From the NCBI RefSeq assembly GCF_002101885.1, contig NZ_LQPS01000043.1, positions 62,001 to 126,000 on the forward strand: a DNA stretch of 64,000 nucleotides, read 5' to 3'. The number at the start of each line of letters is the position of its first letter. Within the stretch, counting starts at the first letter, position 1. Below are positions 23,403 to 32,900 of this stretch, in pieces. Made by a program: the position numbers and the translations under genes. This stretch comes from Mycolicibacter senuensis (GTDB taxonomy: Bacteria > Actinomycetota > Actinomycetes > Mycobacteriales > Mycobacteriaceae). The notes beneath the pieces were generated by a model. The model had not been told where the DNA came from. It saw only the letters and a program-made list of their open reading frames with translations, and ran no database searches.

Positions 23403-24877
23403 AGCGGTCGCAACACGATCGGCATCCCGTCCATCGGGATCGGCATGCCGCCGTAGTCCCAGCGCGTCTGGTAGCCGGGGTGCGGCAACTCCAACCGATA
23501 CCGGCGTAGCAACCGGTGCAGGATCGCCTTGACCTCGAGGCGGCCGAACGTCATACCGATGCACTTGTGCGCGCCGCCGCCGAACGGATTGAACGCATAC
23601 CGGTGCTGCTTGTGCTCATTACGCGGTTCGGTGAACCGATCCGGGTCGAATTTCATCGGGTCCGTCCATAATTCGGGAAGACGGTGATTCACCCCGGGGT
23701 AGGCGATGACATTGGTGCCCTTGGGGATGTAGTAGCCCAGCAGGTCGGTGTCGCGGACCGTCTGGCGCATCGCCCACTGCACCGGCGTCACCAGTCGGAT
23801 CGATTCGTCCATCACCAAGTCGAGCGATTCCAGCTTCTCCAGCGATTCGATGTCGAGCGGCCCGTCGCCCAACCGATCCGATTCGTCGCGGCAGCGTTGC
23901 TGCCATTCCGGATTGCCCGCCAGGTTGTAGACCATCGATGTGGCCGTCGACGTCGAGGTGTCGTGGGCGGCCATCATCAGAAAGATCATGTGGTTGACGA
24001 TGTCGGCGTCGGTGAACCGGTTGCCGTCCTCGTCCTCGGCGTAGCACAGCGCGGTGAGGAGATCATTACCGTCCTTGCCGCGGTGCTCGCGGACCCGGGC
24101 GGTGAAGTAGTTCTCCAGCAGCTCACGCGCCTTGAGGCCGCGCCACCAGGTAAAGGGTGGCACGCTGGTGCGGATCACTGCGTTGCCGGCGCGGGTCGTC
24201 GTGGTGAACGCCTTGTTGACCTTGGTGACCAGTTCACGATCGGTGCCGGGTTCGTGTCCCATGAACACCAGCGCGGCGATGTCGAGGGTGAGTTCCTTCA
24301 TCGCGGGGTAGAGCAGGAAGCGCGCATCGTTGGTCACCCAGTCGTCGGCGATCACCTGGGAGGCGACCCGGTCGATCTGCTCGACGTAGCCGACCAGGCG
24401 GGGCCGTACGAACGCCTCCTGCATGATCCTGCGGTGGAACATGTGTTCCTCGAAGTCCAGCAGCATCAAGCCGCGTTTGAAGAACGGCCCGATCACCGGG
24501 ATCCAGCCTCGCTGCGAGTAGTCCTTGTCCCGGTTGGCGTAGATGACCTGCGTCGCATCGGGGCCCAGCGCCGCGACCGCGGGAAGGACCGGGGAATCAC
24601 CGAAGAGCAGCGGCCCGTGGGTGTGGTACATGCGCATCAGGTAATCGGGTCCGCCGCGCAGCATCTCGATCATGTGCCCGAGGATCGGGAGCCCGGCGTC
24701 GCCCAGGACCGGCTTGAGTCCGCTGCCCGGGGGCGGCTCGGCGAGCTTCTTCTCCGGGAACTCCATGGTCAGCAGGCGCTTCTCCAGCGCCGCCAGCCCC
24801 GGAAAGTTGTTGAACGACGGGGTCAACCGGCGTTTAGCCTGGTCGATCAGGTAGTGCGGGGTGCTGATCGTGGACAC
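23399..24877 (-). CDS. cyp136: Cytochrome P450, CYP136 family (copy 1)
   Basis: A 492-residue P450 from GTG 24877 (aaaggag upstream), the same length as I recall for M. tuberculosis CYP136A1. Features are 'PPPGSGLKPVLGDAGLPILG', 'RDKDYSQRGWIPVIGPFFKR', I-helix 'MIFLMMAAHDTSTSTATSM', ExxR 'VMDESIRLVTPVQWAMRQ', and haem loop 'FNPFGGGAHKCIGMTFGRLE'. The hydrophilic N-terminus shows it is soluble. The substrate is unknown; CYP136 is sterol-14-demethylase-like. It follows a second CYP136 gene in the same direction by 144 bp, and a TTGAC-N4-GTCAA operator precedes it. Confidence 0.93.
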   Translation of the reverse strand: MSTISTPHYLIDQAKRRLTPSFNNFPGLAALEKRLLTMEFPEKKLAEPPPGSGLKPVLGDAGLPILGHMIEMLRGGPDYLMRMYHTHGPLLFGDSPVLPAVAALGPDATQVIYANRDKDYSQRGWIPVIGPFFKRGLMLLDFEEHMFHRRIMQEAFVRPRLVGYVEQIDRVASQVIADDWVTNDARFLLYPAMKELTLDIAALVFMGHEPGTDRELVTKVNKAFTTTTRAGNAVIRTSVPPFTWWRGLKARELLENYFTARVREHRGKDGNDLLTALCYAEDEDGNRFTDADIVNHMIFLMMAAHDTSTSTATSMVYNLAGNPEWQQRCRDESDRLGDGPLDIESLEKLESLDLVMDESIRLVTPVQWAMRQTVRDTDLLGYYIPKGTNVIAYPGVNHRLPELWTDPMKFDPDRFTEPRNEHKQHRYAFNPFGGGAHKCIGMTFGRLEVKAILHRLLRRYRLELPHPGYQTRWDYGGMPIPMDGMPIVLRPL

Positions 24878-24946
24878 GGACGCTCCTTTGACAGGCCGGG
24901 GCAGACGGTGATGCACGTCACTTGACACCTAATACTTGGATCAAGT

Positions 24947-24960
24947 TTGACGCCTGTCAA
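24947..24960. promoter_or_regulatory. Shared TTGAC-N4-GTCAA operator, site 1
   Basis: TTGACGCCTGTCAA is a perfect inverted repeat upstream of CYP136 copy 1, followed by GTTTG. On the minus strand its edge supplies TTGACA, with AAGTAT 17 bp downstream, so the operator overlaps the probable -35 box. The same arms and flank recur at 26589-26602. A second palindrome, ACTTGGATCAAGT, lies at 24934-24946. Confidence 0.68.
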
Positions 24961-25021
24961 GTTTGCGTCCACTGCGGCGTGGTGCGGGGCGCCGCGGTGC
25001 GCACCGAGAGCGGTGCGTGGA

Positions 25022-26497
25022 TCAGATCGGGCGCAACACGATCGGCATGCCGTCCATCGGCAGCGGCATACCTGCGTAGTCCCACTTCGGTCGGTAGTCG
25101 GGCCGCGACAGCTCCAGCCGGTAGCGGCGCAGCAACCGGTGCAGGACGGTCTTGACCTCCAGCCGTCCGTAGACCATCCCGATGCACTTGTGCGCCCCGC
25201 CGCCGAACGGCGCGAACGCATAGCGGTGCTTCTTGTGCTCCGAACGCGGCTCCAGGAACCGTTCGGGGTCGAACTGGCGCGGGTTGGTGTACAGCTCGGG
25301 CAGCCAGTGGTTCATCCCCGGCCACAGCGTCACGTTGGTGCCGGCCGGAACGTAGTGCCCGAGCAGTTCGGTGTCGCGCACGGCCTGGCGCATGTTGAAC
25401 GGCAACGGAGTGACCAGCCGCAGCGACTCGTCCATCACCAGATCGAGGGTCTCCAGCTTCTCCAGCGCCTCGATGTCCAGCGGGCTGTCGCCGAGCCGTG
25501 CCGACTCCTCGCGCGCCCGCTCCTGCCATTCCGGATGGGCCGCCAGGTGGTAGACCATGGTGGTCAGGGTCGAGGTCGTGGTGTCGTGGGCGGCCATCAT
25601 CAAAAAGATCATGTGGTTGACGATGTCGGCGTCGCTGAAGGTGTTGCCGTCCTCGTCGGCGGTATGGCACAGCACCGTGAGCATGTCGGTGCCCTCGACG
25701 TTGCGGCGCTCGCGCACCCGCTGGGTGAAGTAGTCCTCGAGCACCTTGCGGCCCTGAATGCCGCGCCACCACTTGAACGGTGGCACGGGCGTGCGGATGA
25801 TCGCACCGCCGGCCCGGGTGGTCTGCTCGAACGCGTGGTTGACCTTCGCCACCGTCTTGTGGTCGTCACGCAGGTCCATGCCCATGAACACCACCGAGGC
25901 CACATCCAGGGTCAGTTCCTTGACCGCCGGGTAGAACAGGAATCGGGGGTTGTCGGTGGGCCACTTCGCCACCAGCTCGGTGGCCACCCGGTCCATGTCC
26001 TCGACGTAGCTGGCCAGCCGCGGGCGGGTGAACGCGCCCTGCATGATCCGCTTGTGCGCCAAGTGCTCCTCGAAGTCCAGCAGCATCAGCCCGCGGTTGA
26101 AGAACGGGCCGATGACCGGGATCCATCCGGTAGTGGAGTAGTCCTTCTTGCGGTTGGCGAAGACCGTCTCGGTGGCGTCGGGGCCCAGCGCGACCACCGA
26201 GGACAGGATCGGCGATTCGGCGAAGTACACCGGACCGTGCTTGCGGTAGATGTGCATCGCATAGTCCGGGCCGCCCCGGAACATCTCGACGATGTGGCCC
26301 AACACCGGCAGCCCGGAGTCGCCGACGATCGGCTTGAGCTCGCTACCGGCCGGGGGCTCGGCCAGCGTCTTCTGCTTCCAGTCCACGTCGAGCAGTCGCT
26401 TCTCGATGGCGCCCATCCCGGGGATGGTGTTCAGCGTCGGGGTGAACCGGCGCCGGGCCTGGTCGAGAAGATACTGCGGGGTGGTCATGGTCGTCAT
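25022..26497 (-). CDS. Cytochrome P450, CYP136 family (copy 2)
   Basis: A 491-residue paralogue of the adjacent P450, colinear over its full length and similar from the first residues ('QYLLDQARRRFTPTLNTIPG') to the last ('MPLPMDGMPIVLRPI'). I-helix 'MIFLMMAAHDTTTSTLTTM', ExxR 'VMDESLRLVTPLPFNMRQ', haem loop 'FAPFGGGAHKCIGMVYGRLE'. The active-site regions differ at several positions (for example 'VQWAMRQT' against 'LPFNMRQA'), so substrates may differ. Two ATGs (26497, 26488) are possible starts. It diverges from the TetR gene, with a shared operator between them. M. tuberculosis has a single CYP136 at this locus. Confidence 0.92.
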   Translation of the reverse strand: MTTMTTPQYLLDQARRRFTPTLNTIPGMGAIEKRLLDVDWKQKTLAEPPAGSELKPIVGDSGLPVLGHIVEMFRGGPDYAMHIYRKHGPVYFAESPILSSVVALGPDATETVFANRKKDYSTTGWIPVIGPFFNRGLMLLDFEEHLAHKRIMQGAFTRPRLASYVEDMDRVATELVAKWPTDNPRFLFYPAVKELTLDVASVVFMGMDLRDDHKTVAKVNHAFEQTTRAGGAIIRTPVPPFKWWRGIQGRKVLEDYFTQRVRERRNVEGTDMLTVLCHTADEDGNTFSDADIVNHMIFLMMAAHDTTTSTLTTMVYHLAAHPEWQERAREESARLGDSPLDIEALEKLETLDLVMDESLRLVTPLPFNMRQAVRDTELLGHYVPAGTNVTLWPGMNHWLPELYTNPRQFDPERFLEPRSEHKKHRYAFAPFGGGAHKCIGMVYGRLEVKTVLHRLLRRYRLELSRPDYRPKWDYAGMPLPMDGMPIVLRPI

Positions 26498-26588
26498 CGG
26501 ATGACTACCTCTCGTTCGTGGACGTCAGGTGCGCAGCGCCTATGACGGTCTGTGGCGACCGTCACCCATCCACATCTTCAGATCAAAA

Positions 26589-26602
26589 TTGACGGGTGTC
26601 AA
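26589..26602. promoter_or_regulatory. Shared TTGAC-N4-GTCAA operator, site 2
   Basis: TTGACGGGTGTCAA followed by GTTTG, the same arms and right flank as site 1, in the divergent interval between CYP136 copy 2 and the TetR gene. On the minus strand TTGACA is followed after 17 bp by GAAGAT, so the site covers the likely P450 -35 box. The adjacent TetR protein is the probable ligand. Confidence 0.68.
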
Positions 26603-26638
26603 GTTTGAATACGGCGCGGCGTGGTGCAAGGTGCAAGG

Positions 26639-27295
26639 GTGAGTACCCAGCACGACTCGGCCGGCTCGACTCCCGACGATCTGCCGCTGCGGCGCGGGGA
26701 CAAGCAACGCCAGGCGATTGTGCAGGCAGTGCGAGAATTGCTGGAGGAAAAGCCGTTCGCGGAGTTGTCGGTCAGCACCATCAGCGACCGGGCCGGGGTG
26801 GCGCGGTCGGGCTTCTATTTCTACTTCGACTCCAAGTACGCCGTGCTGGCGCACATCCTCGCCGAGGCGAGCCAGGAGCTCGAAGAACTGACCCACTATT
26901 TCGCGGCGCGCGGCGCCGACGAATCGCCGGCGGCCTTCGCAGAACGCATGGTGGGCAGTGCGGCGGCCGTCTATGCCCACAACGATCCGGTGATGTCGGC
27001 GTGCAACATGGCGCGCAACAGCGACGCCGAGATCCGGGAACTGCTCGACGCCCAGATCGACGCGGTGATCAACCAGATCGTCGGCGTGGTCAACGACGAG
27101 ATCGCCGCGGGCACCGCGAATCCGATCAGTGACGACATCCCCGCACTCGTGCGGACGCTGGCCGCCACCACCGGCTACATGCTGTCCGGGGACACCGCGT
27201 TTCTGGGAGCCGATGGTGACGTGGGACGCGGGGTGCGGGTGCTCGAGGCGCTGTGGCTCACCGCGCTGTGGGGCGGGGACGCGGCGCGGGGTTGA
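26639..27295 (+). CDS. TetR family transcriptional regulator (of CYP136 genes)
   Basis: A 218-residue TetR/AcrR repressor from GTG 26639 (an upstream in-frame GTG at 26621 would add six residues). The N-terminal HTH is 'RQAIVQAVRELLEEKPFAEL', 'SVSTISDRAGVARSGFYFYF', 'DSKYAVLAHIL'. The C-terminal helical domain binds an unknown effector. It corresponds to Rv3058c, which neighbours cyp136 in M. tuberculosis. Two identical-arm palindromes upstream of both P450s suggest it represses them and itself. The SDR gene follows by 46 bp. Confidence 0.9.
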   Translation: MSTQHDSAGSTPDDLPLRRGDKQRQAIVQAVRELLEEKPFAELSVSTISDRAGVARSGFYFYFDSKYAVLAHILAEASQELEELTHYFAARGADESPAAFAERMVGSAAAVYAHNDPVMSACNMARNSDAEIRELLDAQIDAVINQIVGVVNDEIAAGTANPISDDIPALVRTLAATTGYMLSGDTAFLGADGDVGRGVRVLEALWLTALWGGDAARG

Positions 27296-27341
27296 ATCAT
27301 CCGCCGCCGGTGCGGTAACCCGGGCGGTAGGGTCTGCTGCC

Positions 27342-28214
27342 ATGACACGCGTAGCGCACTACTACCGGGGCAAGCGGTGCTTCATCACCGGAGCGGCGAG
27401 CGGCATCGGCCGGGCCACCGCGTTACGGCTCGCCGAGGCGGGCGCCGAGCTGTATCTGACCGACCGCAACGCCGACGGACTGGCCGAAACCGTCGCCGAT
27501 GCGCGCGCGCTGGGAGCACAGGTCCCCGAACACCGGGTGATCGACATCGCCGACTACGACGACGTCGCCGCGTTCGCCGCTGACATCCATGCCCGGCACG
27601 AGCCGATGGACGTCGTGATGAACATCGCGGGCGTGTCGGCGTGGGGGACCGTCGACCGGTTGACCCATCAGCAGTGGCGCAAGATGGTCGACATCAACCT
27701 GATGGGCCCCATCCACGTCATCGAGACGTTCCTGCCGCCGATGGTCGCCGCCGGTCGCGGCGGGCACCTGGTCAACGTATCCTCGGCCGCCGGGTTGGTC
27801 GCCTTGCCCTGGCATGCCGCCTACAGCGCCAGCAAGTACGGGCTGCGCGGGGTGTCGGAGGTGCTGCGCTTCGACCTGGCCCGGCACCGCATCGGGGTGT
27901 CGGTGGTGGTGCCCGGCGCGGTCAAGACCGGGCTGGTCAACACCGTCGAGATCGCCGGCGTCGACCGCGAGGACCCGCAGGTGGAGAAGTGGGTGGGCCG
28001 TTTCGCCGGCCACGCCGTGTCGCCGGAGAAGGCGGCCGAGAAGATTCTGGCCGGGGTGGCCCGCAACCGCTACCTGGTCTACACCTCCGGTGACATCCGG
28101 GCGCTGTACGCGTTCAAGCGACTGGCCTGGCTGCCCTACAGCGCTGCGATGCGCCAGGCCAACCGCGTGTTCAGCCGGGCCCTGCTGCCCTCGCAAAAAT
28201 CCGTGACGAGGTGA
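27342..28214 (+). CDS. SDR family oxidoreductase
   Basis: A 290-residue short-chain dehydrogenase. Cofactor loop 'CFITGAASGIGRATALRLAE' (about residues 11-30), 'DVVMNIAGVSAWG', catalytic Ser in 'LVNVSSAAGLVALPWHAAYS' and the YxxxK motif 'AYSASKYGLRGVSE'. The C-terminal 70 residues ('RYLVYTSGDIRALYAFKRLA') are those seen in the Rv3057c group. It probably oxidises or reduces the product of the CYP136 enzymes, since it follows their regulator by 46 bp. Its stop overlaps the GTG start of the FMN reductase. Confidence 0.9.
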   Translation: MTRVAHYYRGKRCFITGAASGIGRATALRLAEAGAELYLTDRNADGLAETVADARALGAQVPEHRVIDIADYDDVAAFAADIHARHEPMDVVMNIAGVSAWGTVDRLTHQQWRKMVDINLMGPIHVIETFLPPMVAAGRGGHLVNVSSAAGLVALPWHAAYSASKYGLRGVSEVLRFDLARHRIGVSVVVPGAVKTGLVNTVEIAGVDREDPQVEKWVGRFAGHAVSPEKAAEKILAGVARNRYLVYTSGDIRALYAFKRLAWLPYSAAMRQANRVFSRALLPSQKSVTR

Positions 28215-28759
28215 GCCGCGAGATCACGGTATTGGCGTTGGTCGGCAGCCTGCGCACGGCGTCGGTCAACCGCCAGATCGCGCAGTTGGCGGTCGAGGCC
28301 GCTCCAGTCGGTGTCAGCGTGACGATCAGGGAGGGGCTCGGCGAGCTGCCGTTCTACAACGAGGATCTCGACACGCCCGCGACCGTGCCGCCGGCGGTGA
28401 CTGCCCTGCGCGCGGTGGCCGCCGGCGCCGACGCGGCCCTGGTGGTCACCCCGGAGTACAACGGCACCATCCCCGGTGTGCTCAAGAACGCCATCGACTG
28501 GCTGTCGCGCCCGTTCGGCGACGGTGCGCTGAAGGGCAAGCCGCTGGCGGTGATCGGGGCGGCGCTGGGCCGGTACGGCGGCGTGTGGGCCCACGACGAG
28601 ACCCGCAAGTCCTTCGGTCTCGCCGGGCCGCGAGTGGTCGAGGAGATCAAGCTCTCAGTGCCGATCGGCACGCTGGGAGGAAAGCATCCCCGCGATCACG
28701 CGCAGTTGGTGTCCGACGTACGGGCTGTCATCGCCAAACTGGCGGTCGAGGCGCGCTGA
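28211..28759 (+). CDS. NADPH-dependent FMN reductase
   Basis: A 182-residue flavodoxin-fold reductase: 'ITVLALVGSLRTASVNRQIA' (FMN phosphate loop), 'LGELPFYNEDL', the family signature 'VVTPEYNGTIPGVLKNAIDW', then 'KPLAVIGAALGRYGGVWAHD'. It corresponds to Rv3054c. It reduces FMN or quinones with NADPH. The GTG at 28211 overlaps the SDR stop, so it ends the TetR-SDR operon and may supply reduced flavin or electrons. Confidence 0.92.
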   Translation: MSREITVLALVGSLRTASVNRQIAQLAVEAAPVGVSVTIREGLGELPFYNEDLDTPATVPPAVTALRAVAAGADAALVVTPEYNGTIPGVLKNAIDWLSRPFGDGALKGKPLAVIGAALGRYGGVWAHDETRKSFGLAGPRVVEEIKLSVPIGTLGGKHPRDHAQLVSDVRAVIAKLAVEAR

Positions 28760-29158
28760 GCGCCGCCCGCGAAGTCTTTGCTGGGAGCCCGGCGCCGGCC
28801 GGGTGACCCGCCGTGGTCGTCGGTGGCCGGTGGTAGACCTGTCGTCATGGGCCACTTCGGGCATTTTTGTGACGTGCGACACGCCGACGCGGTAACGGCC
28901 GCAGGCTTACAACCAGCGAATTTCAAGAATGTTGTTCGGAACATCTTGTATGGCTTCTCAAGGTCACCCACTAGGTGTAGTGTTTCAAGCACCGACAGGC
29001 CCCGGATGATCCGGCTGACCGGACTGCGGCGAACGGCATCGAATCAGTGCCCGGAGCTGCGGCGGAAGCCGGAGATCCACGGCCTTGAAGGTCCGCTGAA
29101 AGCACTACCTGATTCGTTCCCTGTTCGTTGTCGACGATTCGCTGAGGAGTCTGGCGCC
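28760..29158. other. Intergenic region before nrdH (399 bp)
   Basis: No convincing gene lies here. The stretch 28920-28990 is locally AT-rich and holds the paired NrdR-like boxes and an 11-bp palindrome, TGTTCGGAACA (28933-28943). The remaining 175 bases before nrdH are a long untranslated leader with no recognised riboswitch. Confidence 0.6.
28936..28983 (+). promoter_or_regulatory. Paired NrdR-like boxes upstream of nrdHIE
   Basis: CCACTAGGTGTAGTGT (28968-28983) matches the NrdR consensus acaCwAtATaTwGtgt at 12 of 16 positions, including both conserved half-site cores. TCGGAACATCTTGTAT (28936-28951) is a weaker match starting exactly 32 bp upstream. Two boxes about three helical turns apart are the normal NrdR arrangement, so ATP/dATP-sensing NrdR repression is expected. 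Confidence 0.62.
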
Positions 29159-29398
29159 ATGAGCATCACCGTCTACACCAAGCCCGCATGCGTGCAGTGC
29201 AACGCCACCTACAAGGCGCTGGACAACCAGGGCATCGCCTACGAGATCGTGGACATCACCCTCGACTCCGATGCGCGGGACTACGTGATGGCGCTGGGTT
29301 ACCTGCAGGCCCCGGTCGTCGTCGCCGGCAACGACCACTGGTCGGGTTTCCGGCCGGACCGCATCAAGGCGCTGGCACAGACCGCGCTCAGCGCATAA
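29159..29398 (+). CDS. nrdH: NrdH glutaredoxin-like redoxin
   Basis: A 79-residue redoxin: 'ITVYTKPACVQCNATYKALD' with the CxxC pair Cys11-Val-Gln-Cys14, 'LQAPVVVAGNDHWSGFRPDR' at the C-terminus (the WSGFRP motif specific to NrdH). It is the electron donor to the class Ib reductase NrdEF, recharged by thioredoxin reductase. It is the first gene of nrdHIE, with paired NrdR-like boxes upstream. Confidence 0.97.
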   Translation: MSITVYTKPACVQCNATYKALDNQGIAYEIVDITLDSDARDYVMALGYLQAPVVVAGNDHWSGFRPDRIKALAQTALSA

Positions 29399-29453
29399 TC
29401 GGCCGCCTCGTCGGGTACGGGTGGAGTCTGACTGAGAGCTGAAGGGGGTCGCC

Positions 29454-29921
29454 GTGTCGGCGGATGTTGAATGCAGCCTGGTGTATTTCTCCTCGGTGTC
29501 GGAGAACACCCACCGCTTCGTGCAGAAGCTGCAACTGCCGGCCATCCGGATTCCGCTGCACGGACGCATCGAGGTCGACCACCCCTACGTGCTGGTGCTG
29601 CCGACCTACGGCGGCGGCCGCGGCACACCGAACATCACCGATGACGCCGCAGGCGGCTACGTGCCCAAGCAGGTCATCGCCTTTTTGAACAACGAACACA
29701 ACCGGAGCTTGCTGCGTGGCGTGATCGCCGCCGGCAACACCAACTTCGGTGCGGAGTTCTGCTACGCGGGCGACGTGGTCGCCAGCAAGTGCGGGGTGCC
29801 GTACCTGTACCGATTCGAATTGATGGGAACCGACGAGGACGTGCAAGCCGTCCGCGCCGGCTTGACCGATTTCTGGAAGGACGAGGCATGCCACCTACCG
29901 CTGCAACTGCAGAGCAGGTAA
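29454..29921 (+). CDS. nrdI: NrdI flavodoxin-like RNR activator
   Basis: A 155-residue flavodoxin-like protein: '[18 protein letters not shown]' (FMN phosphate site), '[20 protein letters not shown]', '[20 protein letters not shown]'. NrdI delivers the oxidant that assembles the Mn-tyrosyl radical cofactor of NrdF. GTG 29454 is the start. Its 3' end overlaps nrdE by 34 bases. Confidence 0.96.
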   Translation: MSADVECSLVYFSSVSENTHRFVQKLQLPAIRIPLHGRIEVDHPYVLVLPTYGGGRGTPNITDDAAGGYVPKQVIAFLNNEHNRSLLRGVIAAGNTNFGAEFCYAGDVVASKCGVPYLYRFELMGTDEDVQAVRAGLTDFWKDEACHLPLQLQSR

Positions 29922-32900
29922 CCCCAACCACCCGCAGCGCACCGGTGGGCGAGCTGGACTTCCACGCGCTCAACGCGATGCTCAACCTGTACGACAGCGA
30001 CGGGAAGATCCAGTTCGACAAGGATGTGCTGGCGGCCCGTCAGTACTTCCTGGAGCACGTCAACCAGAACACGGTGTTCTTCCACAATCAGGACGAGAAG
30101 CTCGACTACCTGATCCAGAAGGAGTACTACGAGCGCGAGGTGCTCGACCAGTACTCGCGCAACTTCGTCAAGTCGCTGCTGGATCGCGCCTACGCCAAGA
30201 AGTTCCGGTTCCCGACGTTCCTCGGCGCGTTCAAGTACTACACCTCCTACACGCTGAAGACCTTCGACGGCAAGCGCTACCTGGAACGGTTCGAGGACCG
30301 GGTGTGCATGGTGGCGCTGACCCTGGCCTCCGGCGACACCAAGCTGGCCGAGCAGCTCGTCGACGAGATCATCGACGGCCGTTTTCAGCCCGCCACCCCG
30401 ACGTTTCTGAACGCCGGTAAGAAGCAGCGCGGCGAGGCGGTCAGCTGTTTTCCCGCCGGCACAGAGGTTGACACGATCGACGGACCTCGAGCTATCGAGG
30501 ATTTGGGGCCCGGTGATCGGGTCTTGTCGCACGACGGCTCCTACCGCGAGGTGGAGGCCCTGGTTACGAATCCAAACGACCAACCGCTGGTGTCGATTTC
30601 GCACTTCGGGCACAAGGATTCAATCCGTTGCACGCCCGAGCATCCAATCCTGGTCTGGACCACACGCGCAGTCGACTCGCTGATCGACGGCGACGGTGCC
30701 GACCCCTTCAACGGCTTTGTATGGCTGGCTGCCCAGGACGTGCAGCCGTCTGACTTCATCGTGACCGCTGCTCCGCTAGAGGAGCGCGAACGCCGCGTGT
30801 TCGACCTCATGGACCACGTTGGCGACGGTGTATACGAAGAGGTCGATGGACTGATTCGTAAGGTCAATACCGATGCCAAGCATCGAAATAGGCAGCGGCA
30901 CAGTCAAAACTTTATTGCGGTCAATCGATATGTCGAAGAGTCCTACGAATTGGGGCTGATCCTCGGTTGGTACGTCGCCGAAGGGCATGTCTCCAAGAGG
31001 TCTGGAGTGGCTGGCCTGCGACCCAACGGTGTCCACTTCACGCTGGGTGCGCGCGAGGTCGACTACCAGGGCCAGTTGAACATGGCATTCAAGCAGGTGT
31101 TCGGGGTCGACTTGACTTCGAACACCAACGAATCCGATCACTCCATCAAGATGGCCTGCAATAGCAAAGTCGTGGCCTCACTACTGCTGTCGATGGCCGG
31201 AACGGGATACGGAAACAAGCGGCTGACACACGATGTTCTGTCCGCAGATGAAGATTTTCAGCGTGGTCTGCTCGCCGGGCTCTTCCGCGGCGACGGTTGC
31301 AGTACTTCCGGCGGAATGGTTCTCGACCTCGTCAACCCGGAGCTGGTCGACCAGGTGCAGCTAATCCTGCGTCGGCTGGGCATCATGTCGGTGGTTCGCC
31401 GCTACATCAACCAGGCGGGTAATCCCACCGGTCACGTCTTCGTTCCCGGGCTACCCGGCATCAACGAAGACTTCATCTTTGATGTCGGCAAGAATCTGCA
31501 CAACTACGTAGGACGTAAGGGCACAAATCGTTCGACGTATCAGGTCGTGCACGGCCGTCATGTGTATGGCGTACGCGCTGTCGAGCGCACCGCAGATGTT
31601 CCCGACACTGTGTACAACCTCCACGTCGAGGGCACGCACACCTACACGATTCGCGGCACTGTCGTGCACAATTGCTTCCTGCTGCGCATCGAGGACAACA
31701 TGGAGTCGATCGGCCGCTCGATCAACTCCGCCCTGCAGCTGTCCAAGCGCGGCGGGGGAGTGGCGTTGCTGCTGACCAACATTCGCGAGCACGGCGCGCC
31801 GATCAAGAACATCGAGAACCAGTCTTCCGGGGTCATCCCGATCATGAAGCTGCTGGAGGACTCGTTCTCCTACGCCAACCAGCTCGGCGCCCGCCAGGGT
31901 GCCGGGGCGGTCTACCTGCACGCCCACCATCCCGACATCTACCGGTTCCTGGACACCAAGCGGGAGAACGCCGACGAGAAGATCCGGATCAAGACGCTGA
32001 GCCTGGGCGTGGTGATCCCCGACATCACCTTCGAGCTGGCCAAGAAGAACGAGGACATGTACCTGTTCTCGCCCTACGACGTCGAGCGGGTCTACGGCGT
32101 GCCGTTCGCCGACATCTCGGTCAGCGAGAAGTACTACGAGATGGTCGACAACTCGGCCATCCGCAAGACCAAGATCAAGGCACGTGAGTTCTTCCAGACC
32201 GTGGCCGAGCTGCAGTTCGAGTCCGGTTACCCGTACGTGATGTTCGAAGACACCGTCAACCGGGCCAATCCCATCGAGGGCAAGATCACCCACTCGAACC
32301 TGTGCTCGGAGATCCTGCAGGTCTCCACCGCGTCGGAGTACAACGACGACTTGAGCTACGCGAAGGTGGGCAAGGACATCTCCTGCAACCTGGGCTCGCT
32401 CAACATCGCCAAGGCGATGGACTCGCCGGACTTCGGCCAGACCATCGAGGTCGCCATCCGGGCGCTGACCGCGGTGTCGGACCAGACCCACATCTGGTCG
32501 GTGCCCTCGATCGAGCACGGCAACAACGAGTCGCACGCCATCGGCCTGGGCCAGATGAACCTGCACGGCTACCTGGCCCGGGAGCACGTCCACTACGGCT
32601 CCGAAGAGGGCATCGACTTCACCAACATCTACTTCTACACCGTGCTGTATCACGCGCTGCGGGCATCGAATCGCCTTGCCCTGGAACGGGGTAAGTCGTT
32701 CGTGGGCTTCGAGAAGTCCAAGTACGCCACCGGGGAGTTCTTTGACAAATACATCGACCAGGTGTGGGAACCCAAGACGGTCAAGGTGCGCCAACTCTTC
32801 GCTGACGCCGGTATCCGGATCCCCGAGCAAAGCGATTGGCAGCGGCTAAAGGAATCGGTGCAGGCCCACGGGATCTACAACCAGAACCTGCAGGCGGTTC

